This document shows, one piece after another, positions 55,342 to 64,000 of a stretch of 64,000 nucleotides of DNA. The position numbers were made by a program, and so were the translations under genes. Below the pieces are notes generated by a model that worked only from the letters and a program-made list of their open reading frames with translations, had not been told where the DNA came from and ran no database searches. The DNA lies in the NCBI GenBank assembly GCA_028865545.1, contig JAGWJY010000003.1, positions 62,001 to 126,000 of the forward strand. Direction: 5' to 3'. The DNA comes from Alphaproteobacteria bacterium (GTDB lineage Bacteria > Pseudomonadota > Alphaproteobacteria > Micropepsales > Micropepsaceae). Within the stretch, counting starts at the first letter, position 1, and every line of letters starts with the position of its first letter.

Positions 55342-56703
55342 TCAGGCCCGATAGCACACGGCTTTCACCGCCGCGACCACGTCTTCCACCGTCGGCAGCG
55401 CCAGCTTTTCAAGATTGGCAGCATACGGCATGGGCACATCCTTACCCGTGACTTTTGTGGGTGGCGCATCGAGCCAATCGAATGCCTTCTCGATCACCTG
55501 CGAAGCGATTTCGGAGCCGATCGAGCAGATCGGCCAGCCCTGCTCAACAGTAACGATGCGATTGGTCTTCTTCACAGACTCGATCACCGTGTCGGTGTCG
55601 AGTGGGCGCAGCGAGCGCAGATCGATCAACTCAACATCTATACCTTCTTTGGCCAGCACCTCAGCGGCCTCAAGGATCATGCCGACGCAGATCGAATACG
55701 CCACCAGCGTGGCGTCCTTGCCCGGTTTGACCACACGCGCCTTGCCGATCGGCAGGACGTAGTCGTCGATCTTTGGCACCGGAAATGACCGGCCGTAGAC
55801 GATTTCGTTTTCCAGGAACACGACCGGATTGGGATCACGGATCGCGGCCTTCAAGAGTGCCTTGGCATCAGCTGCAAAGTACGGCGCGATCACCTTCAGG
55901 CCCGGCACCGACGCGTACCAGGCGCTGTAGTCCTGGCTGTGCTGTGCGCCAACGCGCGCCGCTGCTCCGTTCGGGCCGCGGAAAACGATCGGGCTGTGCA
56001 TCTGGCCGCCGGACATATAACGGGTCTTCGCGGCGGAATTGATGATCTGGTCGATCGCCTGCATGGCGAAGTTCCAAGTCATGAACTCGACGATCGGCTT
56101 CAATCCGTTGAACGCAGCACCAACCCCCAGACCGGCGAAGCCCTGCTCCGTGATCGGCGTGTCGATCACCCGTTTGTCGCCGAATTCCTCCAACAATCCC
56201 TGGCTGACCTTGTAGGCGCCCTGGTATTGCGCGACTTCCTCGCCCATCAGAAAGACGGTTTCGTCGCGGCGCATCTCTTCGGCCATCGCGTCACGCAAGG
56301 CTTCACGAACGGTCATGGTGACGAATTCCGTGCCCTCCGGCAGCGAAGGATCTTCAAGCTTGATCGACGTCACTGGGGCGGCCGGGGCTTCCACAGCCTT
56401 TGCCGCAGCAGGAGCCGCTGCTGGAGCAGCCTTCGGCGCCGCAGCCGCACCGGCATCCTCGCCGTCACCAACGAGCACGGCGATGGGTGAATTGACCTTC
56501 ACGCCTTCGGTGCCTTCTGCGACCAGGATTTTGCCGATACGGCCTTCGTCGACCGCTTCGAATTCCATCGTCGCCTTGTCGGTTTCGATTTCGGCCAGGA
56601 TGTCGCCGGACTTCACGGCGTCACCTTCCTTGACTAGCCATTTGGCGAGTTTGCCCTCTTCCATCGTGGGCGACAGGGCGGGCATCAGTATCTGTGTGGA
56701 CAT
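55342..56703 (-). CDS. pdhB: Pyruvate dehydrogenase E1 component, beta subunit with lipoyl domain
   Basis: 453 residues. An N-terminal lipoyl domain (lysine in [11 protein letters not shown]), an Ala/Pro linker at about residues 84-110, then the transketolase-like beta subunit from about residue 125 ([40 protein letters not shown] contains the TPP-side glutamate region) with [20 protein letters not shown]. Decarboxylates pyruvate together with PdhA. The lipoyl fusion is known in alphaproteobacteria such as Sinorhizobium and Zymomonas. The ATG at 56703 shares one base with the pdhA stop. Confidence 0.95.
   Translation of the reverse strand: MSTQILMPALSPTMEEGKLAKWLVKEGDAVKSGDILAEIETDKATMEFEAVDEGRIGKILVAEGTEGVKVNSPIAVLVGDGEDAGAAAAPKAAPAAAPAAAKAVEAPAAPVTSIKLEDPSLPEGTEFVTMTVREALRDAMAEEMRRDETVFLMGEEVAQYQGAYKVSQGLLEEFGDKRVIDTPITEQGFAGLGVGAAFNGLKPIVEFMTWNFAMQAIDQIINSAAKTRYMSGGQMHSPIVFRGPNGAAARVGAQHSQDYSAWYASVPGLKVIAPYFAADAKALLKAAIRDPNPVVFLENEIVYGRSFPVPKIDDYVLPIGKARVVKPGKDATLVAYSICVGMILEAAEVLAKEGIDVELIDLRSLRPLDTDTVIESVKKTNRIVTVEQGWPICSIGSEIASQVIEKAFDWLDAPPTKVTGKDVPMPYAANLEKLALPTVEDVVAAVKAVCYRA
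56452..56703 (-). repeat. Lipoyl-domain duplicate, copy in pdhB
   Basis: Second copy of the near-identical 84-codon lipoyl module, 1.8 kb from the one in pdhC. In pdhB it is joined to the E1-beta part by a low-complexity Ala/Pro linker. Confidence 0.85.
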
Positions 56704-57752
56704 CAGGCAATCACGTCGGTGAAGAGTTCGGCCAGATCGGGTTCCGGGCTTTCAATGGCGAATTCGGCGGCCGTATTGACGACTAGGCGAATGTCCTTGT
56801 CGATGGCCTTCAGTTCGTCCTCGGTGGCGATACCGCGTGACACCAGCTTCTGCCCCAAATGTTCGATGGGGTCGCGCTTCTCGCGCATCGTCTGAACTTC
56901 TTCGCGCGTGCGGTACTTCGCGGGGTCGGACATCGAGTGGCCGCGATAACGGTAGGTCTTCATCTCCAGGATCATCGGACCATTGCCGGAGCGGCACCAC
57001 TCAATGGCTTTGCGCCCGGCGGCATGCACCGCTTCGACATCCATGCCGTCGACTTCCTCGCCGGGAATATTGAAGGATGCGCCGCGCTTATAGAATTGCG
57101 GCTGGGCGCTCGAGCGGTTGACGCTGGTGCCCATGGCGTATTGGTTGTTCTCGATGATGTAGACCACTGGCAACTTCCAGAGCTGGGCCATGTTGAAGCT
57201 CTCATAGACTTGGCCTTGGTTGGCCGCGCCGTCACCAAGATAGGTGAGCGTCACGCCGCCGGTGCCCCTGTACTTGTCGGCAAAAGCGAGACCCGTTCCG
57301 AGTGGTATCTGCGCACCGACAATGCCGTGGCCGCCGAAGAAGTGCTTCTCGCTCGAAAACATATGCATCGAGCCGCCCTTGCCCTTGGAATATCCCGTCG
57401 AGCGGCCGGTCAGTTCGGCCATGACCCCCTTGGGGTCCATGCCGCAGGCCAGCATGTGGCCGTGGTCGCGGTAGGCGGTGATGACCTGATCGTTCGGGCC
57501 GACATTGGCCTGCATACCCACCACGACCGCCTCCTGGCCGATGTAGAGGTGGCAGAAGCCGCCGATCAGGCCCATGCCGTAAAGCTGTCCGGCCCGTTCC
57601 TCGAACCGACGGATCAACAGCATGTCGGAATAAAAGGTCTTGAGAGAGACCGAATTTGGGGTCGCTACGGCGCTGCTGACACCGGTGACAACAGCCTTCT
57701 GCGCTTCGCTCATTTCCCGGCCCGCCTTACCCGTGTTTGTTTGAGAAGACAT
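56703..57752 (-). CDS. pdhA: Pyruvate dehydrogenase E1 component, alpha subunit
   Basis: About 349 residues. Thiamine diphosphate motif from [17 protein letters not shown] to [11 protein letters not shown], and the substrate/phosphorylation loop region [51 protein letters not shown] is the family N-terminal block. Oxidatively decarboxylates pyruvate as an alpha2-beta2 unit with PdhB. The start is uncertain: the ATG at 57752 has no clear ribosome site and the ATG at 57713 would shorten a non-conserved tail. It is the first gene of pdhABC after ftsB. Confidence 0.94.
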   Translation of the reverse strand: MSSQTNTGKAGREMSEAQKAVVTGVSSAVATPNSVSLKTFYSDMLLIRRFEERAGQLYGMGLIGGFCHLYIGQEAVVVGMQANVGPNDQVITAYRDHGHMLACGMDPKGVMAELTGRSTGYSKGKGGSMHMFSSEKHFFGGHGIVGAQIPLGTGLAFADKYRGTGGVTLTYLGDGAANQGQVYESFNMAQLWKLPVVYIIENNQYAMGTSVNRSSAQPQFYKRGASFNIPGEEVDGMDVEAVHAAGRKAIEWCRSGNGPMILEMKTYRYRGHSMSDPAKYRTREEVQTMREKRDPIEHLGQKLVSRGIATEDELKAIDKDIRLVVNTAAEFAIESPEPDLAELFTDVIA

Positions 57753-57834
57753 GGGCGCGGGTTGTGACAAGCGCGCCCGCATTTTGCAAGCTTGACGGAA
57801 TGTCCAGGCGGATTTTTAGGGGGTGCGGCCGGGA

Positions 57835-58152
57835 TTAATGCGGCTTCCGGGGGACAGCAACCTGCCCTGGCGCGCCGTCCATGAGCTCGGTCCGGGCCAA
57901 CTCCTCAACCAGGTCGGGGTCGGGCGTCGGGGAGCTCAGGAGCGCAATGCGGTGCTCCAGGCGCTGGTTCTGCTCCATCACCTGCCCCAATTGGCCCTGC
58001 GAGTCCGCCAGCCGGGCCTCGACGTTTTGGAATGCCAGATACCCCCGCTCGCCCCACACGGCGTAGTAGCCAAAATAGGCGACCACGACGGTGGTAATGG
58101 CTGGGATAAAAGCCAAGCCAAACAATCGGGTGACGCTTCGTCTGATTCGCAT
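57835..58152 (-). CDS. ftsB: Septum formation initiator FtsB/DivIC-family protein
   Basis: 105 residues. One N-terminal membrane helix (LAFIPAITTVVVAYFGYYAVWG) is followed by a coiled coil (QNVEARLADSQGQLGQVMEQNQRLEHRIALL), the FtsB layout, then a short basic tail. In other bacteria FtsB joins FtsL and FtsQ at the division site. Its place between eno and pdhA is the usual one in alphaproteobacteria. The ATG at 58152 is at the start of the basic stretch before the helix. Confidence 0.88.
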   Translation of the reverse strand: MRIRRSVTRLFGLAFIPAITTVVVAYFGYYAVWGERGYLAFQNVEARLADSQGQLGQVMEQNQRLEHRIALLSSPTPDPDLVEELARTELMDGAPGQVAVPRKPH

Positions 58153-58236
58153 ACCCTGAACGAATCACTACCGATTCGGCCGGTCAAGCGAAGAATCGTT
58201 AAATCTGCCAGGTCGCTGTTGTCGCCGGTCGTCGAA

Positions 58237-58267
58237 AAGCAGGAAGGCCGCCCTGCGGCGGCCTTCC
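58237..58267 (-). terminator. Terminator of eno
   Basis: Perfect eleven-base stem, arms 58242-58252 and 58257-58267 (GGAAGGCCGCC/GGCGGCCTTCC), with a four-base loop, then TGCTTTTC on the minus strand. It lies 33 bases after the eno stop. The T run is short, so some read-through to ftsB is possible. Confidence 0.75.
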
Positions 58268-58299
58268 GTAGATGAAATTGATCGGCAGAAACGAAAACA

Positions 58300-59598
<1,299 letters not shown>

Positions 59599-59709
59599 TC
59601 AAGCCAAATCCGCGCCTGCTTTAAGCGATGCGACACACTGCATCAAGCGCGACGGAGTGGGGCAAATTCGCCGTTGAAATAGTGTGCAATTCAGCCTTGG
59701 AGGAGCGTC

Positions 59710-60144
59710 ATGTTTCTTACACGTATGATCCTGCCAGTGGTCGCGGCATCGTTCCTGGCGACGATGTCCTTTGCCGCAGGCGACCAGCCTGCCCCTGCGC
59801 AGGGGCCATGCCCCGCCTACGGTGCCGGCTTTGGCGGCGGCCCCATGGGATTTCTGACGCCGGAAGAACGGATGATGCATTTTGCCGATGTCCAGAAGGC
59901 CGCCGCGGGGATGTCTGTCGACCAGATGCGAGCCTATCGCATGGCGGAACGCAACAAAGTGATGGGCATGAGCCCCGCCGAGCGGCAGAAATTTGCATCC
60001 GATCTAAAGGCAAAATGGGACGCATTGTCGGCCGATCAGAAATCGCAGCTCCAGCAGCAGATGGCCACATTCCGCGCCAATCGTCCGATGATGGGTGGTC
60101 ATGGTATGGGCCACGGCGGCAGGGGTAGAGGCGGCTGTCCCTAA
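59710..60144 (+). CDS. Small periplasmic Met/Gly-rich protein, CpxP/Spy-like in composition
   Basis: 144 residues, no family assigned. Signal peptide (LPVVAASFLATMSFA), then a Gly-rich stretch, then amphipathic helices (FADVQKAAAGMSVDQMRAYRMAERNKVMGMSPAERQKFASDLKAKWDAL) with regularly spaced methionines and charged residues, ending in MMGGHGMGHGGRGRGGCP. The helical, Met-rich composition recalls CpxP/Spy chaperones, and the His/Met/Gly tail could bind metal. GGAGG lies seven bases before the ATG. It is rightward and divergent from eno. Confidence 0.7.
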   Translation: MFLTRMILPVVAASFLATMSFAAGDQPAPAQGPCPAYGAGFGGGPMGFLTPEERMMHFADVQKAAAGMSVDQMRAYRMAERNKVMGMSPAERQKFASDLKAKWDALSADQKSQLQQQMATFRANRPMMGGHGMGHGGRGRGGCP

Positions 60145-60226
60145 CGCCTGCTCCGGCGAATCTTGATAGCGTGCCCACCGGCCACCGCGCGATTCCCGCG
60201 CGGCGGCCGCCATATGGGGAAGCGCC

Positions 60227-60631
60227 ATGCCTGCCGATCTGTTAAGCGCCATTGTCACGATTCTTGCCGTCCTGCTCTATTTCTACATGAGCATCCGCGT
60301 AGGTCAGATGCGTGAGAAGCACCACATCAAGGCGCCGGCGACCTCCGGCCACGAGGAGTTCGACCGTGCCTTCCGCGTTCAGATGAACACGCTCGAGGCG
60401 CTGCCGGTGTTCCTGCCGCTGCTCTGGCTCGCGACCGTCTACTTCCATGCGTATACATGGCTGCCTGCGGCCCTTGGCCTGGTTTGGGTTGCCGGACGGG
60501 TTCTCTACATGACCAGCTATATGGCGGACCCGGACAAGCGCGGCGTCGGGTTCGGCATCGCGGCGATAGCGCAGCTCGGCCTTCTGATCGTGGCGATCGT
60601 CGGCATCGTGCAGTGCTGGCCGGGTGCCTAG
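60227..60631 (+). CDS. MAPEG family membrane protein
   Basis: 134 residues with four hydrophobic segments: an N-terminal helix (IVTILAVLLYFYMSIRVGQ), then FDRAFRVQMNTLEALPVFLPLLWLA, the MAPEG signature with Arg, Asn and Glu in the first loops, and two C-terminal helices. The superfamily holds membrane glutathione S-transferases and related enzymes. The activity is unknown here. It overlaps the end of the convergent kdsA by four bases. Confidence 0.86.
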   Translation: MPADLLSAIVTILAVLLYFYMSIRVGQMREKHHIKAPATSGHEEFDRAFRVQMNTLEALPVFLPLLWLATVYFHAYTWLPAALGLVWVAGRVLYMTSYMADPDKRGVGFGIAAIAQLGLLIVAIVGIVQCWPGA

Positions 60632-61485
60632 GCCGTCACCGCAGCCTGGCGTCGCTTTGCGATGGCGTCGATGGCGACGAGCTCGTCGAGCAGCGCCGGG
60701 ACGTCCTTCAATTTGAGCATGTTGGGGCCGTCGGACGGCGCGTGATCAGGGTCCTGGTGGACTTCCATGAAGACCGCCGCGACGCCCACAGCCACGGCGG
60801 CGCGCGCCAGATAGGGCACCATTTCGCGGTCACCGCCGGTGGTCGCGCCGAGCCCACCAGGTTGCTGCACGGAATGCGTGGCGTCGAACACCACCGGTGC
60901 ACCGAATTTCGCCATGATCGGCAGCGACCGCATGTCGGAGACCAGCGTGTTGTAGCCGAAACTGGCGCCGCGCTCCGTCGCCAGCACGTTGGGATTGCCC
61001 GCGTTGGTGACCTTCGAGATCACGTTCTTCATGTCCCAAGGCGCCAGGAACTGCCCCTTCTTGATATTGACGACTTTGCCGGTCTTCGCCGCAGCGATCA
61101 GCAGATCGGTCTGGCGGCAAAGAAATGCCGGTATCTGAAGTACATCCACCGCCTGAGCCACCGCTGCACATTGATCGCGCTCATGGATATCGGTGAGCAC
61201 GGGCAGACCGAACGTCTCCCGGATGTCGTTGAAGATCGGCAGCGAAGCCTCCAGTCCCATGCCACGCGCAGTGCCGGCGCTGGTGCGATTCGCCTTGTCG
61301 AAACTCGTCTTGTAGATCAGCCCGACACCCGCCTTGGCGGCGATCTCCTTCAGGGCCGACGCCATCTCGAAGGCATGCGCCCGGCTTTCGAGCTGACAGG
61401 GACCGGCGATGATCGCGAGCTTTTTCGCGTTGCCGACTTCGACGGAACCGACCTTGACGGTCGCATTGGGTTGGACAGCGTTCAT
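60628..61485 (-). CDS. kdsA: 3-deoxy-8-phosphooctulonate synthase (KDO 8-P synthase)
   Basis: 285 residues. Condenses arabinose 5-phosphate and phosphoenolpyruvate in Kdo synthesis for lipopolysaccharide. IAGPCQLESRAHAFEMA, KTSFDKANRTS and IPAFLCRQTDLLIAAAKTG are the family signatures; DATHSVQQPGG near residue 200 and EVHQDPDHAPSDGPNM are later blocks. The NMLKLKD end is normal. The gene follows the export-protein gene by 40 bases, so the two are probably in one operon from pyrG. Confidence 0.96.
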   Translation of the reverse strand: MNAVQPNATVKVGSVEVGNAKKLAIIAGPCQLESRAHAFEMASALKEIAAKAGVGLIYKTSFDKANRTSAGTARGMGLEASLPIFNDIRETFGLPVLTDIHERDQCAAVAQAVDVLQIPAFLCRQTDLLIAAAKTGKVVNIKKGQFLAPWDMKNVISKVTNAGNPNVLATERGASFGYNTLVSDMRSLPIMAKFGAPVVFDATHSVQQPGGLGATTGGDREMVPYLARAAVAVGVAAVFMEVHQDPDHAPSDGPNMLKLKDVPALLDELVAIDAIAKRRQAAVTA

Positions 61486-61525
61486 GGCGCCATTCTAGCG
61501 GCCGTCCGCACAAATGCCACTGCGT

Positions 61526-62461
61526 TCACTTCAGAAGGTAGGCGACCGTGCTGAACGGCGAAATGATGGGCGACAGCAATGTCATGATCGACCAATAGGT
61601 CGTCCGCTCCACCCGTACCACGTCGCCAGGTCGGATGCTCGCCGACTGATCGGCGGGGACTTCCTCACCCTTGGTCTGGCCCTGATGGCGGACGATAACT
61701 TCGGATTCGACAGCGCGATCGGTAAAGCCGCCGGCCATTGCGATCGCGTTCGGGACCGACATCGCATTCACATAGGGATATTCGCCGGGCTTGTTCACCT
61801 CGCCGATGATGTAGAACGGCCGGTAGGTGGTGACCTGCACGCTGACGCGCGGATTGAGAAGATAGCCGCCGCCGGTGAGCGCAGACGCGATGTGCGATTC
61901 AAGGCCATACGTGGAAAGCCCCGCGGCCGCGACGCGCCCGATCAGAGGCAATTGCACGTAGCCCGTGCTGTCGATTTGAAATTCGCCGGAGAGATCGGTC
62001 TCGCCGAAGACCGTGACACGCACGGTGTCACCGGTGCCCAGGCGGTAGCCGCCATCCTCGGATGGACGCAGGCCGTTGACGGTGACGGATTCATCCGCCG
62101 GCGGCGCGATCATTGCGGCATAGCGCGACTGCGGCGGTGAAGTATTGTTCGTTTGCGGAGCATTTGTCGGCGGCGGCGCATCCAAACGCGCGTCATCGCT
62201 CGACGGTGGGATTTGCGCAGCGTAGCGCGGCTGCGGTGCCTGCGAAACCGTGACTGGCGTCGTGGGCGCGGCTACGGGCGGAACCGTGTTCTGATTGGTG
62301 AGGGAGTCGTCCGGCCCAGGCGGGATTTCCGCTGCGTAGCGCGGGATGTTCTGCTGGGGATTGTATTCCGTCGCAGGGGGCGTGCCCGTGCTTTGCGCGT
62401 AAGCGCTGGCGAGCATCGCCAGCGCAGCGGCCAATGCGGAAATGGCGGACGTCCGGACCAT
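61526..62461 (-). CDS. Polysaccharide export protein (Wza-like) with triple N-terminal repeat
   Basis: 311 residues. Signal peptide (LAAALAMLASAYA), a Pro/Asn/Thr-rich region at residues 25-130 with three copies of a repeat, then the Poly_export domain (YRLGTGDTVRVTVFGETDLSGEFQIDSTGYVQLPLIGRV) and SLBB domain (YIIGEVNKPGEYPYVNAMSV). The C-terminal end WSIMTLLSPIISPFSTVAYLL could insert into the outer membrane. Such proteins form the export channel for capsule or exopolysaccharide. The start ATG at 62461 fits the signal peptide. There is no lipobox cysteine, unlike Wza. It sits between an SGNH esterase gene and kdsA. Confidence 0.85.
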   Translation of the reverse strand: MVRTSAISALAAALAMLASAYAQSTGTPPATEYNPQQNIPRYAAEIPPGPDDSLTNQNTVPPVAAPTTPVTVSQAPQPRYAAQIPPSSDDARLDAPPPTNAPQTNNTSPPQSRYAAMIAPPADESVTVNGLRPSEDGGYRLGTGDTVRVTVFGETDLSGEFQIDSTGYVQLPLIGRVAAAGLSTYGLESHIASALTGGGYLLNPRVSVQVTTYRPFYIIGEVNKPGEYPYVNAMSVPNAIAMAGGFTDRAVESEVIVRHQGQTKGEEVPADQSASIRPGDVVRVERTTYWSIMTLLSPIISPFSTVAYLLK

Positions 62462-62514
62462 GAGCAGGATGCTACGGACCAGACGTTTACGAATGGCTAA
62501 GGAAGGCCCTTTTC

Positions 62515-63417
62515 CTAGGGAAGCAGGTCCTTCCGCAGCGCCGGCACGGCCTGTGCGAGTTCGTCTGCCACGATCTTTGAGAAGTAATCGGCGCCCGTGC
62601 GGCTCAGATGCGTGTAGTCGAAGTAGAGATGGACTGTCCCAGCGGGCGTCGTGTCCGATGTCGGCGGGACCGGCACCGCAGGTTCACGCTTCGGCGCGGG
62701 CATTGTCGTGCCGCTTTCCGCGGCGGCTAGCACATCCGGCGGCGGCGGTATCTCGGCCAGCCCGGTGGCGGCGGCGGCGCCCATCGCCTGAACCGCGGCA
62801 GCGCTGTCGGCATGCAGATCGAGCAGCGGCACGTCCAGCTCGGCGGCGACTTTACGTACCGCCGCCGCCCACGGTGCAAGATCGTCCTGCAATACGCCGC
62901 CTTTGAAATCGCGGCGCGTAAGCGGCGTTACCAGCACTGGCTTGGCGCCGGCTTCACGCGCCTCTTCCACATAGTGTTTTAGGTTTGCAGGAAATTCGGT
63001 GACGAGATTGGTGGAGCGCCCCGGCTTGCCAGGTTGGTCGTTATGGCCGAACTGGATAAGCACATAGGTGTCCGCAAAGCCGCCTGACTTCATCTCATCG
63101 AGCGCCACATTCCAGGAACCTTCGGCGCGATAGGAATAAGTCGAGCGGCCGCCGCGCCCCAGATCGATGCAGGCAACGATCGAAGTAACGTGATAATCGC
63201 AAAAACTTCCGCCCCAACCACTGCCGACTTGCATGGTGGAGTCGCCAACCAGAATGATTTTCACCGGCTCGATCGGCTTGGGCGCCGGACGATCCGTGAT
63301 TGAAGGATCGTCGGTCGGCGATAATGCCGTCGGCATAGCAGCTGGCGTCGGCTGAGCCAGCACGGTAACCGGTGTCAAAATTATCGCAGTGGCGAGCAGA
63401 GCTGTCTTGAAAGTCAT
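62515..63417 (-). CDS. Secreted SGNH-family (GDSL-like) hydrolase
   Basis: About 300 residues. Signal peptide (LLATAIILTPVTVLA) and a Pro-rich linker to about residue 50. The catalytic serine is in IILVGDSTMQ (Ser60), the glycine block is LGRGGRSTYSY, the asparagine block is FGHNDQPG, and DYTHLS near the C-terminus supplies Asp/His. This order is that of rhamnogalacturonan acetylesterase-like SGNH enzymes. It may remove acetyl or other esters from a sugar polymer. A Pro/Thr-rich stretch (residues about 220-260) splits the last part of the domain. The longer open frame to 63900 is an overlap with pyrG and is ignored. Confidence 0.85.
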   Translation of the reverse strand: MTFKTALLATAIILTPVTVLAQPTPAAMPTALSPTDDPSITDRPAPKPIEPVKIILVGDSTMQVGSGWGGSFCDYHVTSIVACIDLGRGGRSTYSYRAEGSWNVALDEMKSGGFADTYVLIQFGHNDQPGKPGRSTNLVTEFPANLKHYVEEAREAGAKPVLVTPLTRRDFKGGVLQDDLAPWAAAVRKVAAELDVPLLDLHADSAAAVQAMGAAAATGLAEIPPPPDVLAAAESGTTMPAPKREPAVPVPPTSDTTPAGTVHLYFDYTHLSRTGADYFSKIVADELAQAVPALRKDLLP

Positions 63418-63524
63418 GCGGCGTCTCCCTGGGAATGGACCCGTCCCGGTCCCTGCAGCTTTTCTACCCAAGCCAGCGTGGCCTGTCACGTCATGCGACG
63501 GGCGTTGCGGTTCGCGATGGATGC

Positions 63525-64000
63525 CTACACCAACCTGCCCTGCTTCACCGCCGCGGCGATGAAGCTCCGGAACAGCGGGTGCGGATCGAAGGGCCGCGAT
63601 TTCAGTTCGGGATGGAACTGCACGCCGATGAACCACGGGTGATCGGGAATTTCCATGATCTCTGGCAGCCGGCCGTCGGGCGACCAGCCGGAAACAGCCA
63701 GCCCATGCTCGGCGAGGTGCTTCACGTAGTTCACATTCACTTCGTAGCGGTGGCGATGGCGTTCGGAAATCTCGGTCGTGCCGTAGACCTCCGCCACGCG
63801 GCTGCCCGGCGTCAGCACCGCCGGATAGGCGCCCAGCCGCATCGTGCCGCCCATGTCGGCGTCCGCGCTGCGCGTCTCCACCTGGTTGCCTTTCACCCAT
63901 TCGGTCATCAGGCTGATCACCGGATGGCGCGGATGGCCGATCTCGGTCGTCCCGGCCCCTTCCAGACCCGCCAGATCGCGCGCCGTCTCGATGACTGCCA
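63525..64000 (-). CDS. pyrG: CTP synthase, C-terminal part (cut by window edge)
   Basis: The last about 158 residues of CTP synthase; the gene runs off the right end. The GATase domain is visible: [26 protein letters not shown], then [23 protein letters not shown], with the histidine and glutamate of the glutaminase site. Makes CTP from UTP and glutamine. It is the upstream end of the pyrG, SGNH, export, kdsA series. Confidence 0.95.
   Translation of the reverse strand, partial: AVIETARDLAGLEGAGTTEIGHPRHPVISLMTEWVKGNQVETRSADADMGGTMRLGAYPAVLTPGSRVAEVYGTTEISERHRHRYEVNVNYVKHLAEHGLAVSGWSPDGRLPEIMEIPDHPWFIGVQFHPELKSRPFDPHPLFRSFIAAAVKQGRLV

Overview
The window looks like chromosomal DNA of a GC-rich alphaproteobacterium. 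The evidence is the eno-ftsB-pdhA-pdhB-pdhC-lpd order with a lipoyl domain fused to the pyruvate dehydrogenase E1-beta subunit, a DUF2336 protein behind a CtrA-type TTAA-N7-TTAA site, a Bpt-type leucyltransferase, large TonB-dependent receptors and an Mg-type HemB. The exact genus cannot be read from the sequence; a Caulobacterales/Rhizomicrobium-like organism is a guess. Coding density is high, about 58 protein genes plus one tRNA, with many 1-4 base overlaps. No phage, IS element, CRISPR array or rRNA is visible.

Layout. 0.1-8 kb: valine-type acyl-CoA catabolism pair, hemB, two secreted hydrolases, a Tat-type secreted protein of unknown function and a 23-codon orphan ORF with an ideal Shine-Dalgarno. 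7.6-12.3 kb: a tightly overlapping operon read leftward: MarR regulator, EmrA-like and EmrB-like drug efflux, a beta-hydroxyacid dehydrogenase and a TetR regulator, with palindromes in front of marR. 12.5-15.2 kb: phosphate-starvation module, an OprP/OprO-like porin and PstS behind a three-repeat Pho box. 15.2-19.9 kb: a secreted protein with a possible Cys-His-Asp triad, a penicillin acylase-type Ntn hydrolase and a flavin reductase. 20-25 kb: motB, bpt, a GNAT acetyltransferase, an archaeal-like metG, a DUF502 membrane protein and tRNA-Thr(TGT). 25-33 kb: a Gfo/Idh oxidoreductase, a two-gene membrane glycosyltransferase/outer-membrane protein unit, TetR, an internally deleted molybdenum hydroxylase subunit, a class II aldolase and glpK. 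33.4-39.5 kb: DUF2336 protein, moaA, nadK, a CheY-like receiver, an Hpt protein, an MFS transporter and a lytic transglycosylase. 39.6-42.2 kb: HIT protein, a CaCA antiporter homologue with a Glu-to-Lys change, and a ThiO-like oxidase. 42.6-51 kb: a TonB receptor with two LacI-type palindromes upstream, msrA, ggt, a CtaG/SCO copper-assembly pair and an MBL-fold hydrolase. 51-64 kb: the leftward lpd-pdh-ftsB-eno block and the kdsA / polysaccharide export / SGNH esterase / pyrG block.

How the genes work together. The pdh block makes acetyl-CoA; a GFA-family zinc protein and a DUF3667 membrane protein sit inside this otherwise standard operon. In the pyrG-kdsA-eno block, which is often contiguous in proteobacteria, a capsule/export outer-membrane protein and a sugar-ester hydrolase lie between pyrG and kdsA, linking CTP and Kdo synthesis with surface polysaccharide. 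The porin and PstS form a PhoB-controlled uptake path. The receiver, Hpt, DUF2336, lytic transglycosylase and MotB genes suggest scattered motility or cell-cycle functions. Functions are assigned from motifs seen by eye; no database search was run.
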